DNA of 64,000 nt, taken from NCBI GenBank assembly GCA_003996215.1, contig QJPP01001548.1, positions 124,001-188,000 of the forward strand, written 5' to 3'. The stretch is from Jaltomata sinuosa (taxonomy: Eukaryota; Streptophyta; Magnoliopsida; Solanales; Solanaceae). Below are positions 35,552 to 47,600 of the stretch, piece by piece (the first letter of the stretch is position 1; every line of letters starts with the position of its first letter). The notes below the pieces were generated by a model that saw only the letters and a list, made by a program, of their open reading frames with translations, was not told where the DNA came from and did no database searches. A program made the translations under genes and the position numbers.

Positions 35552-36840
35552 CTCCTGGGGTGGGACAAACTCATAAATGCTCCAAGCCTCAATCATTTTG
35601 ATCTCCTCTGTTGTGCCGAAATAAGCCTTGATACACTGCCGTTTGCCTTGAACCTTTTTCCCTCATGGTTTTTGAGTTCAACAGCTCCATGAGGAAAAAC
35701 TTGTACCACCTTGAAGGGTCCAATCCATTTGGACTTCAGCTTACCAGGGAACAAGCGAAGTCTAGAGTTGAAGAGAAAAACCAAATCACCCAGCTGAAAA
35801 TCTCTCTTTTATATCTTCCGGTCATGATACAGCTTCATCCTCTCTTTGTACAGTGCTGAACTCTCATATGCATTCAGGCGAAACTCATCTAATTCATTCA
35901 ACTGTCCTAGTCACTGAAACGATGCCGCACACCAATCTAAGTTCAGCTTCTTCAAAGCCCACATGGCCTTGTGCTCTAACTCAACTGGAAGATGGCATGC
36001 CTTACCAAACACAAGCTAATATGGAGACATGCCTATTAGAGTCTTGTACGGTGTCTGATACGCCCACAAAGCATCATCCAGCTTTCGCGACCAACCCTTT
36101 CTATTGGCGTTTACTGTCTTGGACAGGATTGACTTGATCTCTCTGTTGGAGACTTCCACTTGCCCACTCGTCTGAGGATGATAAGGGGTTGCAACTCAGT
36201 GTTTCACTCCATATTTATCAAGCAAAGCAGGAAACAGCTTGTTGCAAAAGTAAGAGCCTACATTGCTACTAATGGCCCTTGGCGTACCAAACTTGTAGAA
36301 GATGTTCTTTTTCAAGAACGCTGTGACACATTTACCTTCATTACTAGGAAGCGCAATCGCCTCCACCCACTTAGATACATAGTCCACAGCCACCAATATG
36401 TACTGGTTCCCATTGGATAGCACGAACGGACCCATGAAGTCTATACCCCAAACATCGAATAGCTCAATCACAAGGATGGGATTCATAGGAAGCTCATGCC
36501 TCCTTGATATACCTCCTTCCCTCTGACATCTGTTGCAAGCCTTAGCAAACTCATGGGCGTCTTTATGAATAGTTGGAATTCCACTATGATGACTCCTAAC
36601 AGGGGATGAATGGCATGCTTCCAGTATCTCCATCATCTCAGCTTCAGGCACACATCTCCAGATCATAGTATCAGCACACACACAAAATAAGAATGGCTCT
36701 TCCCAGAAGTATTTTTTAACATCGGAAATGAATTTTCTCCTTTGGTGAACGGATATATCGTTAGGCACTAAATCACTTCCCAAATGGTTGGCGATGTCTG
36801 CAAACCATGGGATCAAATCTTGAGAAGCAGGTAACACTTG
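35537..36840 (-). pseudogene. pol: Element B integrase
   Basis: Core frame 36196-36837: zinc region (ACHSSPVRSHHSGI, CNRCQREG), first catalytic Asp in VWGIDFMGPF, but the second catalytic block reads ISSNVGSYF where A has ISDGGSHF, so Asp is replaced by Asn. About 14 residues between the HH and CxxC parts of the zinc region are missing relative to A, without loss of frame. GQVEV with the third catalytic Glu lies past a frame break near 36190. The C-terminal part (SRLRLFPGKLKSKWIGPFKVVQVFP) is at 35593-35784, then a shift before the stop at 35537. Confidence 0.85.
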
Positions 36841-38488
36841 TTCATCAGGGAACCAGTCGTTAATCTCTTGCTAATCATTTAGCTTTAGCATTGCCTCTTC
36901 TTCTAACCTAGACAAATGGTCTGCTACCTGGTTCTCTATACCCCTGTGGTTTTTGACTTTAAAATCAAGTTCTTGCAGCAGCAACACCCACCTAATCAGC
37001 CTTGGCTTTGCATCATTCTTCTCCATGAGATAACAAAGAGTTACTGGTCAGCGTGCACCACCACCTTGGTGCCAAGCAAATAAGATCAGAATATTTCAAA
37101 TGCAAAGACCACAGCAAGCAGCTCTTGGTCAATCACAGTATAATTTTTCTTAGCCGGGTTAAGTGCTTTGCTAGCGTAGTATATAGGATGGAGGATGTTT
37201 TCATGCCTTTGTCCTAGGACTGCTCCTAACGCCACTCCACTAGAATCGCATATTACCTCAAAGGGTTGAGACCAATCAGGAGAAATAATGATGGGGGCTG
37301 ATACCAATTTCTCTTTAAGGCATTCAAATGCCTTCAAACATGTATCATCAAACACAAATTTTACCTTTTTCTCCAACAGCTTGCACAACGGATTAGCAAT
37401 TTTGGAGAAGTCCTTGATATACCTCCTATAAAAGCCAACATGCCCCAAAAAACTCTGAATTCCCTTCACAGAAACTGGTGGAGGCAATTTTTCAATCACC
37501 TCAATCTTTGCTCAATCAACCTCTATACCCGTTTTTGAAATACGGTGACCAAGCACTATGCCCTCTTTGACCATGAAGTGACACTTTTCCCAATTCAGCA
37601 CTGAGTTCCACTCTTCATATTGTTTCAATACATAGCTCAGATGATCTAAACAATCTTCAAAAGAGTCACCTACCACTGAAAAGTCATCCATAAATACCTC
37701 TATAGTGTCCTACACCATGTCTGAGAAAATGGACATCATAGACCGCTGAAATGTAGATAGAGAATTTCACAGACCGAACGGCATCCTTTTGAAAGCAAAC
37801 ATCCCATACGGACAGGTGAAAGTAGTTTTCTCTTGGTCTTCGAGAGCAATCGAGATCTGATTGTACCTCGAATAACCATCAAGAAAATAGTACCATCCTC
37901 TGCCAGCAAGACGGTCTAACATCTGATCCATGAATGGCATTGAAAAATGGTCCTTCTTAGTCCATGCATTCAGCTTCCTGTAGTCCATTCATATGCGCCA
38001 GCCTGTAACTGGTCTCATCAGAATCAACTCATTCCTTGCATTTGGGACCATAGTAATCCCTCCTTTCTTTGGTATACAATGGACCGGGCTCACCCACTTA
38101 CTGTCAAAAATCGGATAAACCACACCTGCATCCATCCACTTGATGATCTCTTTCTTAATGACTTTTTGCATAGGCTGGTTCAACCTCCGTTGGTGCTCAA
38201 TAGATGGAATACAATCAGGCTTGAGCTAAATTTTATGTGTGTAGATTCCAGGTGGAATCCCGATGATGTCTATGATGGTCCACCCAATGGCTCTCTTAAA
38301 CTTCCGCAAGACAAAACCAGAGCTTCAACTTGCCCTTCACCTATATCTGCAGCAATGATTACCGGTAAAGTCTCATTAGCTCCCAAGAATACGTACCGAA
38401 GATGAGCTGGAAGTGTTTTGAGCTCCAAGACTGGAGGCTCCTCAATAGATGGGCGGGCAGGAGGTGTCTGCCTATTTTTCAAGTTCAA
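36841..38488 (-). pseudogene. pol: Element B reverse transcriptase and RNase H
   Basis: RT blocks: KEIIKWMDAGVVYPIFDSKWVSP (37989-38183), MDYRKLNAW and YYFLDGYSRYNQISIALED (37767-37988), then a heavily stopped stretch where the IDD box should be, readable only as fragments around 37690. RNase H at 37086-37499: SFLGHVGFYRRYIKDFSKIANPL, CDSSGVALGAVL (Ala replaced by Ser after the Asp) and TVIDQELLAVVFAF; the HTDHSAL block near 37040 is broken by a deletion. The pre-RT segment at 38270-38488 is conserved with A. Confidence 0.82.
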
Positions 38489-38521
38489 GTCTAGTTTCTT
38501 TGGAGCATAACTATAAGCTCT

Positions 38522-39109
38522 CTATCCTGTGAGTGTTGATAATATTTCATCATAATACTCAATATCATCCCTATCAAAGTTCATAATCACGGCTGTAAGG
38601 GCTTCCACACAAAGTCTCTCCTCAATAGGTATGACCAGCTGATCCTCATCACCAACATCAATGACTGACACCACTCGCATGTCATCATGATGCTTCATAG
38701 ATTTGCAAACATCAAATGTCACCTCTTCATCATTCAGCCTGAACTTTATCTGCCCAGTCTCTAGATCAACTAAAGCACGTCCAGTAGCCAGGAATGGGCG
38801 CCCCAATATAATGGGCACCTCGAAGTCGACTTCACAATCCAGAATCACAAAGTCTGCAGGAAAGATGAATGTATCAACCTTTACCAATACATCATAAAGA
38901 ATTCCTACAGGCCTCTTCACTATGCGATCTGCCATAAGTAGCCACATTGTAGTAGGAGTGGGGGATCCCAAGACCAGCTGATTATAAACTGCTAGCGGCA
39001 TCAGATTTATACTAGCACCCAGATCACACAAAACTTTGGCAATGTAGAATGCTCCAATCGTGCAAGGTATGGTAAAGGCTCCAAGATCTTCCTTCTTTTG
39101 TACCATCAA
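38522..39109 (-). pseudogene. pol: Element B protease region
   Basis: 195 open codons with VLCDLGASINLMPLAVYNQL (catalytic Asp) and VPIILGRPFLATGRALVD. This is the best-kept pol segment of the window and extends further toward RT than in A (VSVIDVGDEDQLVIPIEERL). It ends in a stop at 38522 just before the pre-RT frame. Confidence 0.82.
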
Positions 39110-41129
39110 ACGGGATGCTATTGCACTTCAGTGGTGCAAATTATTTGTTGGCTCAAAGCTAACCATCCTCTTCCTAGTCACCAGTTCTTTCATGAATTTT
39201 GTATAGCCAGGCATCTACTCCAAAGCTTTGACCAAAGGGATATTGACTAATAGTTGCTTCAGCATGGAGATGAACTTGTGAAATTTTCCATCCTCAACCT
39301 TCTTCTTCAATCTCTAGGGATAAGGTGGAGGAGGTAATGGCATGGGTTTCAGGATCGGTGCAACCTCTTTGCTCTTTGCTCTTTGCCTTCAGCTCAGAAG
39401 ACTGTCTCTCTGATGAGCCATCACCACTATCTTTCTCTTCAGACTCGGATACAACCTCAGCATCATCCTTCTAGCTTCTGCTGGCTCATCAACAACTATA
39501 GGCATGGGGGGTCAATAGTCTATTTTCCACTCTGAATAGTCACTGCCATCACCTGTCGATCATTTTTGGAGTTTTGAATGGTGTCACTTGAGAGAGTACC
39601 CTTTTGGCGTGGATTCATGATGGTTTACAATTGGTGCATTTGTGCCTCAAGCTGCTTTATGGAGACAGAGTGAGACTCCACCTTCTGACTGATACCTGAC
39701 AGTTCAGCTTTGATCTCCTTCATACTTGCATCCGTGGAGTCAACCTTTTAGAACACCTTGTTGATCAGCTCTCTCATGCTAGGTTGTGCAGGTTTATCAT
39801 CACGATTTCTTGGAGGGACATAAAGACCATTCTTATCATTCTTGTACCCATCCTTCTTCTGCCAGTCACCATCTCTGTCTCTCTCTCTCTGTAACCTGAC
39901 CGATTGTAGTAGTCATATCTGTCTCTTTTCCGACCTTGATTTCCTTGGACAAAGGCATGAAAATCCATCCCTTGATTATTCAGATAACTAATCTCCTCCT
40001 CAGATGAGTTCTCGTTTGGTCTTGATGATTTACCCTAAGAACTGATGGCTTTAACCTTTTCCAATCCCTTATTTAGGATTTTCTTTGCAATCAACCCCAT
40101 ACTCGTGTTCATCTCAGCAACTTCCTATTTGAGTTCTTGGAATTCATTGACAGTCACGGTGTTTCCAACTGCATATGTCCCTGTCGTACCTGTTGAAGTC
40201 TCAGCCTTCCTAGTGTGCCATGCTCGGTTGGTTTTTGCAACCCATTCCAGCATCTCTGCAGCCTCATAATATGTATTCTCTATGAATGCTCCTCCAATTA
40301 CAGTGTCGGCTACCGCTTTAGTGTTTGCGTTCAAGGCTTTGTAGAAGAACTCCATCAGATGCCTTGAAGGAATTATGTGTCTCGGAACTTGTTTCAACTT
40401 CTTCTTAAACCTCATCCAAGACTCATATAATGTTTCTGCATGTAGCTTCCTGAACTTGTACATCTCCTATTTCAGCTGCAATATCCTCGATGGAGGAAAG
40501 AACTACTCCAGAAACTGATTCTTCAGCTCATGCCATGTGTATATGCAATTATCAGGCAGTTTTGAGAGCCATGCAGTCACCTCACCAGTTAATGAAAATG
40601 GAAATAGCCTTAGTCTGATAGCCTCTTTCCCCACTCCTAGCATATTGTACGATTTGCTAATCCCCATAAAATTCTGCACATGTAGAATTGCATCTTCCGT
40701 GGGCTTTCCTGAATAAAGTCCTCTCAGGTTCAGCAGCTGGATCATAGCACTGGTGATATCAAACTTCGTCCCTTCAGCCAGTGGTGGCAGCACTATGGGT
40801 CCAGTAGTGCCAAATCCCTCATCATCATCATTGTCCTCATCATCAAAATATCAAGGGATATGCCTTGGTTGTTGCATCTGTCAGCCCCTATTATGTGGCA
40901 GATGTCTAGTGGTTGCTTCATCTCGGATGGCATGTTTTCTTCCTTGCCTCGCTAGCTCAGCTGCAACATTTTGAGCTGCAAGATTTTCTGCTATTTGAGC
41001 ATCTTCAGCAGCAAGGGCATCTTCACCTTATTTTTGGCATGCTGCATCATCCTTTTTCCTCTGCTTGGCTTTAGCCAGTGGTCGAGCTATAATCTTATTT
41101 TGAGCCTCATGATCTCCCTCCTTAGCCAT
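39110..41129 (-). pseudogene. gag: Element B gag
   Basis: ATG at 41129 (MAKEGDHEAQN); an in-frame extension upstream to 41219 may be real coding leader or chance. Capsid blocks MIQLLNLRGLYSGKPTEDAI and EAIRLRLFPFSLTGEVTAWL (40503-40793), then ESWMRFKKKL and NANTKAVADTVIGGAF (40125-40463). The Arg/Asp/Tyr-rich nucleocapsid region lies around 39770-39970 in a shifted frame. At least three stops and two frameshifts are present. Confidence 0.82.
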
Positions 41130-41302
41130 ATTGCATAGAGTTTTGGAGAGCTCTGGATCGTAAGGAATTTCCTTGACTCCTTGTACTGGAAATGCACGAG
41201 TGTGCAAACCTAAGATCAAAACAAAAACAACAGAAAAAGTAAAATCAGGAAATAAGGACTAATAGTGAAATAAAAACAATCTCTCCTAATCCTAAACCGT
41301 AT

Positions 41303-41320
41303 TTCCCAGCAACGGTGCCA
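41303..41320 (-). other. Element B primer binding site (degraded tRNA-Asp type)
   Basis: The sense strand matches the tRNA-Asp primer site of A at 15 of 18 positions and lies five bases from the 5' LTR. The mismatches are transitions, in keeping with decay after insertion. Confidence 0.85.
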
Positions 41321-41325
41321 AAATT

Positions 41326-42904
41326 TGATACACCGAAATTACACCTCTAAAAGAAGCGTAAGCGATAGCTGTTCAAATATAGAACCCAACTAAGGTTAGG
41401 GTCCATCCCACAGGGAATATGGTAGGACTATGATCGATTAGTGTCTACTCGTGCTCGTAGTCGTTTATTTCCCGCAAAAGGGGGGAGGTTTATAATAACA
41501 AATAGTAATTGAACTTAGAATGTAAACAAGTAACACGTGACAATTTTAAGAGTTATAATCAATGGATGAGAAGACTAGGGTAGTGTTCCCCACGAGATCA
41601 TAACTTAGTAAGGCGTTGTACTTAGTAAACTAGTTTGGTGCTTGGCAGTAGAATCGGTAAGTTAGGTTCACCTAATTCCTTGGTCTGGAAACTAGGTGAA
41701 TTTCACCACACGCCTTGGTCCGGCCGCGGGTGTATGCTTTACTAACCCCTACACTGGATCCTAGATTAGCTATTCCTGGACAAGGTCAAGCTATTAGATG
41801 AGGGTTGGTAGCCTCAAATCTCCGTTGTTAAATAACCTTTTTCCCATCCGTTACCTCCTTGGTCCGGTAAGTAAGGATAAGGCAATTTCTAACGTTGCGC
41901 ACCATTAAAAAGCAATTAAAGCAAAGGGAAGAATAATACATGCATAAACACCGCCCTAGATTACCTAAGTACTTTGCCTACTTTGTTAATCCTTCATGGT
42001 TCCCACAACCCTAGTTGTGGATTTAGCTACTCATGTTCATAAGTACACAATTAATGTTTGTTTGAGCAATCATCAATAGATACTTACAATTGAGAATAAA
42101 GCAATATGGAATCTTGAAGAACAATATCAAGAACACTTCAATTTATCAAGACCTTGAAGTTTGAATCAACACCAAAACAATATAGTAACTATTCAAAATT
42201 ATCCAATAACAAAATGTGTAACCTCTGTGTAACGCCGTAAATAAAACCTAAGGGAAAGTATTTACAGACAAAGAGACCAAATCCTAATAAAATTGGGAGA
42301 CACTGGACGCGGCAGATCCGACGGGATGCCTCACGGACCGTCATTTGTGTGACGGGCATCGTGGTGCCCGTCAGCCTTCTTTAACTCTTCAAAAATTCTC
42401 GCTGCCATGATCTCACGGGTTGAGGCGATGGGATGTCGCAGCTGCGATGCCAATCGTGGTCCTAACATCACCTGCCATAGTTGTTCTCCAGCTCTCCTAC
42501 CTGGTTTCCACGGGCGTCAGCGATGGGCCATCGGGGTTATCACGGGCGTCATGGTGCCTGTCGCCCTTCCTTGGACCTTATCATGTCTCCCTAGAGCATT
42601 ATAACGAGCATAGCAACGTCCCTTCGTGGCTTCCACGGGCATCGTGCCAGCCTGTCGGTCCCTTAATGCCTTAGCAATTCCTGCTGTTTCAATCCAACGG
42701 CCTGTCCCATGGGCCGTCGTGGGTATGATGCCCATGGTGGCCTATCTTTTGCCCAGAAACTGAAACTTTTTGGTACTTTTATCTATTTCATACTTTATCC
42801 CTACACAACTAACAAACGACATCAAATCTAACAAAATGGACCCAAGAACTCCAAAAAATCTCTTGTTTTAAGCTTCAAAAGTGCCGTCAAATCCCGGGAC
42901 ATCA
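41326..42904 (-). repeat. Element B right LTR (5' LTR in sense)
   Basis: 1579 bases, TGATACACCG...GGGACATCA, partner of 28418-29994. AAACA at 42905-42909 repeats the left flank. Confidence 0.95.
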
Positions 42905-42909
42905 AAACA

Positions 42910-43427
42910 CTAACCCGGTTCGACACACAAAACAAAAGAAAAGAAAACGAAAATAATCAAAACTTTTGCTCCTTGGGAAAGAATCATAGTATTAATAAAA
43001 CCCTCGGAGTTTATTTCTACACTACTATCAACATGGCGATAATCGAATTTGCGCTTATAATTTCATTCAAGAACAAGCCTAAGCATAGGCATTTAGCGCA
43101 TTTGTGAGGCACGGGTAGTGGAACAATGGAATATGTAAGACCAACCCGGCACACCATCAATAAAAACCGCAAGCCCAGCGAGGGCACAATAAAGCTCAAA
43201 GTAAAACAAAAAATAATAATAGCATCACAATCAATTATCCAAAATGTGCCCGACAAGGGCCAAATAAAACTAAATTGAAATGTCAACTAGGCCCGACAAG
43301 GGCAATAAATTGTCTCAAGCCCACTCACGGGAATCAAAACCAAGTAAGTAAATAAAGCCACCCCCTCCCATAAATTGTCCTCAGTGCTCATAGTGCAATG
43401 GGAAAAGGGTGGAACTCCCTAGAGGAT
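42910..43427 (-). other. Element C 3' untranslated region, right part
   Basis: About 520 bases between the B insertion and the end of the C downstream frame. No coding frame is supported. It contains repeated GCCCGACAAGGGC-like words around 43248-43305. I see nothing else in it. Confidence 0.5.
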
Positions 43428-44908
43428 CTAGTCCTCATCATCACCATCATCAGGGGAAGCTTCTTCTTCAACATTCTTCCCACTTGGGCTAGCACTACCC
43501 ATTCGAGAGGTTGCCAAAATTATGGGGTCATGAAGAACTCTCAGAAACTCGGGGTTCTCATCATCATCCATCTCTTGCTCAGCATGACCAGGAAGCTCCT
43601 CGGATGAATATGAAGCAAACAAATCATCCAATGGCCTGGGAATCCTCCTAGGTGGAGGCAATATGGTCAAATCAGCTTCCACTACCGGATCTTTGCCTTT
43701 GGATTTGTCAATGTAATTTTGGAGTTTTGAGATCGCCCCCTCCATAACATCAACCCGCTAGCAAAACATACTCAGACTATCAACCAACCCCTTTACTACA
43801 CTTTTGACCGCCCTGTTGATCATTCCGGGTAGTTTTGTGGCTAAGTCTGCCAGTTGCTTCTCATGACTATGATTTCGGTTGACCATATCTTGAAGACCAC
43901 TCTTTGTCATGGACGGTGCGGAGGCATGTGGGTGTGTCTTTGAAGTGTCCCAAGAGGGGTACGAAATGCCCGCTCTAGCACCAGGCTCATCATTGTCAGT
44001 ATCACTCAGCTACTCCGTCCTTTGTCTCTTGAATCTAGGGCATCCCGGTTTATCTTCTTATCAATATCGATGATCCCAATGGCATGAGTGAACTTGTCGT
44101 AGGGGAGAATAGGAACATCCACTTTAGCATACAACTTGGTGATCAGGACCGGGAAAGGAAAGGATTCATTTTTGTGATGAGCTTTCCTCCGAATTACCAT
44201 TGTAGCCACCTCTCCAAAGTTTATATGCTGCCCTATCATGATAGCCTCAATTAGAATGGCACCCTCTTGAGTGATCTTTTGGTCATTCTGAGAGGGGAGA
44301 ATACGGTTGCGCACTAGATCATACCAAAGTCGCGCCTCAAATACCAATGATATCTTCAGTATATCGCCTTCTATAGTCGACCTCACAGGGGTGCCTAGAG
44401 CAATGATGTGAGCAGTCTCTTGATATGGCTTGAACTCAGTAGTCATTCTAGCCATCAGGGTAGGTGCAGGGTCAATTGGGAGTCCCCAATATATAGCATT
44501 GATTGCAGCGTCAGTGACGGACACTTTCTTTCCTCTGACAGTGACAGCATCAAGATTTGGGAACTTGTCTTTGGGGCCTTTATAGCCTCTGGAATCCTGT
44601 ATGGCTTGGTAAGCCGCAAAGAATTCATAGACTATTTCTTTGTAGTATCCCCCGGGTACATCTTGAAATGGCTACCACTCTCTAGTAGCAAACTGGTGGT
44701 GCATATTGGGTAGCTCGTCACCAACCTATCTTAGATTGAAGCTCTGCTCCACATTAAAAGTTCTATTTTTATCCCGGGTGTAGTAGGTTCTCATGCCCTC
44801 TACCCCAAAGTGGAGCCTTGCTTTATCTGCGGCTGATCTTTGCCTTGCTTGGTTTCTAGGGATTCTCCTGCTAGAAGACATATTTTGCATCCAACGATTG
44901 TGAACCAA
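43428..44908 (-). pseudogene. Element C downstream (envelope-position) open frame
   Basis: Homologue of the A and B downstream frames. Start near 44880-44908 (MSSSRRIPRNQARQRS). One stop at 44726 breaks the first 60 codons. The frame then runs on through IVYEFFAAYQAIQD (near 44620) and 44006-44524: ILIEAIMIGQHINFGEVATMVIRR and FPFPVLITKLYAKVDVP, the conserved core also seen in A and B. A frame change near 44000 leads to an acidic C-terminus at 43428-43745 (DDDENPEF, SPDDGDDED). Its core is less interrupted than the B copy. Confidence 0.72.
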
Positions 44909-46656
44909 AAAATAAAAACTAAACCTAGAAAGAAGTTAGCAACTATAAAAGTATGGAATGCAATGGATTAGAAAAACAAAGTAGGTGTATGTTGTCTTGT
45001 GCGGACCACATGCGAAACGCACTAAGAAGAGTACGTATTGTATGTGCTGTCGCATAAGCTAACAGAACCTTCAGGAAATTTTTCAACTTAGGTGTGATGC
45101 TAGTCCGATTCGCACCATCAAGAGTATGTGTCGCACTACGCGTCGCCCCTCAGATCAGTGATCTGCTCATTCTTTTCAACTTGGTGTGATACCTTGTGCG
45201 ACCCACACATCAAGATCTATTCATCGTATGCAAAATGCACAAAGGCACAATTGGAATTTTTTGTTCCTTGTGTTCTTGTAAGTTACGCATATGATCCATT
45301 GAGCAAGAAGTGCTTCAGCACTTAGCACCACACACAACCAATTCTTAACAACAAGGAGTGCAAATGGGGTTCATGAGCATAACTTCCGGGTACTCAGACT
45401 TCCCCGGATTCCCATTAACATATAACCAACAAGAAATGACTTAACGACTTCCCTTACAATGGACGTTACCCCGTCTATCATTGGGAACATCAAGCCCTCC
45501 TTGCAACAATTTGCACCAACAAGCATATTAACAATTAACTTCCTCCCCGCACAAGATCATATAACCCAACTAGATTGTTATCAAAGATCATGGGCGTAAA
45601 ATCAGAAACATTCAACCTCAAATATCAATTATCAAGTAAAACCCCATGACTAATGATGACTTGCCCTTAAGACGACGTCAACCAATCTATCATCGGGCTA
45701 AATCAAGCACTAGTCACGAGTGGGTTACTCAGACTTCACCCCATCACATATATTAATGCTAAACATTACTACCAATCAACATGCATAGTCAAGATTTACA
45801 CTCTACCAAGTTGATATTAAGTGAATTCTTTATTACAACTCCAAATTGGGGACCCAAAATTTTTGGATCTCACCCAAAATCAACATGGCCAATCTACTAA
45901 GCATGCTTCACAATATGAGTTTCCAACAGTCATAAAAATAACTATTTAACATCGGAGAACTTACCATAAGTGAAGATACAAAGGGGAGAACAAAAATCTA
46001 AGCTTTTTCAATTCCAACAATGGTGACCCTCAAGACCTCCCAAAGAATAATGGTAGTGACATGGAGAAGTGGTGGAGAAGATTGGGTGAGAAGAGGAGAA
46101 GTTTTTGTAGGAGTTTGAGAGGTTTTGAGAGAGTTTTAGTGGAGGACTTTGAGAGTTGTGGAGAAAGATGGTGGAAAAAGAAGAGAGAGAGGCGGTTTTA
46201 AAAGAAAAAGAAGATCAAGGGTCGGCCGGGTCATCTCCGGGTCGGGTCGATCAATGGGTTAGGTCAATTAAAAATTCAAATTTACCTCCTATACGCTGCA
46301 ACATGCAATTCACACCAAACAAGGTGCGGACCGCATGTAGTATCGCACATGCCCCCTTTTTCTCCCCTGGGTTTTCCCAGGCGTCTGTTTCCTTGTGCGA
46401 TGGAGGTGCGATGCGCACTTGGGCTCGTGCGGTCCGCATGGCCCAGCACACGTCACCTCCATTTTTTTAATTTTTCTCTAGGCCATCTATTTTTGTGTGC
46501 GGTTGTCTTGGCGACATGCACAATTGCTTGTGCAGTCCGCACAATCCACCGTATGGTACCTTTTTGCCTTGCTTTCCCTTCTTGAGTTCTCTATTCCATT
46601 CATTCCCTACAGAACATCAAAAACAACAAACAATAACCAAAAACAAAGAAAGAAAC
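44909..46656 (-). other. Element C spacer between gag and downstream frame
   Basis: Non-coding 1.7 kb. Palindromic words of the C LTR type recur here (GTGCGGACCGCAT near 46324 and GTGCGGTCCGCAT near 46428; related words at 45000-45140). TACTCAGACTTC, the conserved loop sequence of hairpin III, appears at about 45399 and 45729 outside recognisable modules. No trace of RT or integrase was found. Confidence 0.55.
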
Positions 46657-46705
46657 TCGGGTTGCCTCCCAAGCAGCGCTTGATTTAATGTCACGGCACG
46701 ACGAT
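46657..46705 (-). promoter_or_regulatory. Partial three-hairpin module after C gag
   Basis: Hairpin I in sense is CUUGGG-AGGCAA-CCCGAG, with a U-G wobble that is allowed only in the minus-strand RNA. Hairpin II keeps GUCG/UGAC. Hairpin III is not recognisable. It follows the gag stop directly, where in A and B the same module follows pol. Confidence 0.6.
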
Positions 46706-46718
46706 ACTACCTCAATCC

Positions 46719-47600
46719 TCATTCATTTTTAGGGTTGTTGAAGGTGTCGCTATGCAGCGTTCCCTTCATCCATGGGTTCATTTGGCTTGACAAGTGGGTC
46801 ATTTGGGACTCAAGATGCTTGATTGAGGTGTTGTGGGAGCTCAACGTTTGGTGAAGTGTTGAAACCTCACTCTTAAGCTCACTTACTCCTGCATTTATGG
46901 TGTCTACCTTCTTAAGAACCAATGACAACATGTCCTCTAACTTGGATTGTCCGGGGTTTCTTGTGCCCAGTTGATAGAGAGAATCAAATTTGTTTGGGGG
47001 AATGTAAGGATTTGAGCTCCGGTGATTGAAGCGATCACCATCCTTATCTCTTTCACGCCAATTACCTTCCCTCTCTTTGTCTCTAATCCAACCTTGATTC
47101 TCCTCCCTCGGGCGATAATACCCGAGATGAGAACCCACCGACACGTAGCATAGCTTACCATCAACTTCAGTCATAAGCTCCACATTATTCACCTTAATCT
47201 CTGGTGTACTCACTGCATTCACCTTTGTACCACCAACTCCCATTACATGTTTGGCCATCAAGTCAATTTGTGTCATCATTTTAGCCAAAGCATCATCTCG
47301 CTCCTCATCTTTTCTCCTTGTTTTATTTGTCAAGATTTTTGAGGCTGTTCCCGAAGTTGGCACATCCGATTCTCTTGTATACTAAGCTTGATTGGTTTTC
47401 GTCATTCGCTTCAACAAAGTCGAGGCTATGTGAAACTCTAAGTCCATGAAGGTACCACCTCCAAGATTATCAGCCAGTGATTTGTTCGTGGAGTTCAATG
47501 ACCGGTAGAAGCTTTGGAGAAACACATTGTCTGAAAACTCATGATTTGGGCACAATAGAAGTTTCTTTTTGAATCGTAGCCACACTTCATGAAGAGGCTC
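46719..47600 (-). pseudogene. gag: Element C gag, C-terminal part
   Basis: Frame 47382-47585 reads WLRFKKKLLLCPNHEF..VFLQSFYRSLNSTNKSLADN, the capsid block shared with A and B, then after a stop the nucleocapsid part 46719-47363 with Arg-rich RDKEREGNWRERDKDGDRFNHR and the coiled-coil-like SELKSEVSTLHQTLSSHNTSIKHLESQMTHL. It ends at 46719 (SDTFNNPKNE), at the position where A and B read through into protease. The N-terminal part lies beyond G at 54670-54951. Confidence 0.82.

Larger units (their letters stand above)
28418..42904 (-). mobile_element. Element B: complete Athila-like retrotransposon, same family as A
   Basis: 14.5 kb, minus sense, flanked by AAACA at 28413-28417 and 42905-42909. 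LTRs 41326-42904 (5' in sense) and 28418-29994 (3'). Gag, protease, RT, RNase H, integrase and downstream frame are collinear with A. Coding regions contain many frameshifts and stops, an in-frame loss in the integrase zinc region and an altered catalytic residue. The primer site has three mismatches to the tRNA-Asp consensus. Confidence 0.95.
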
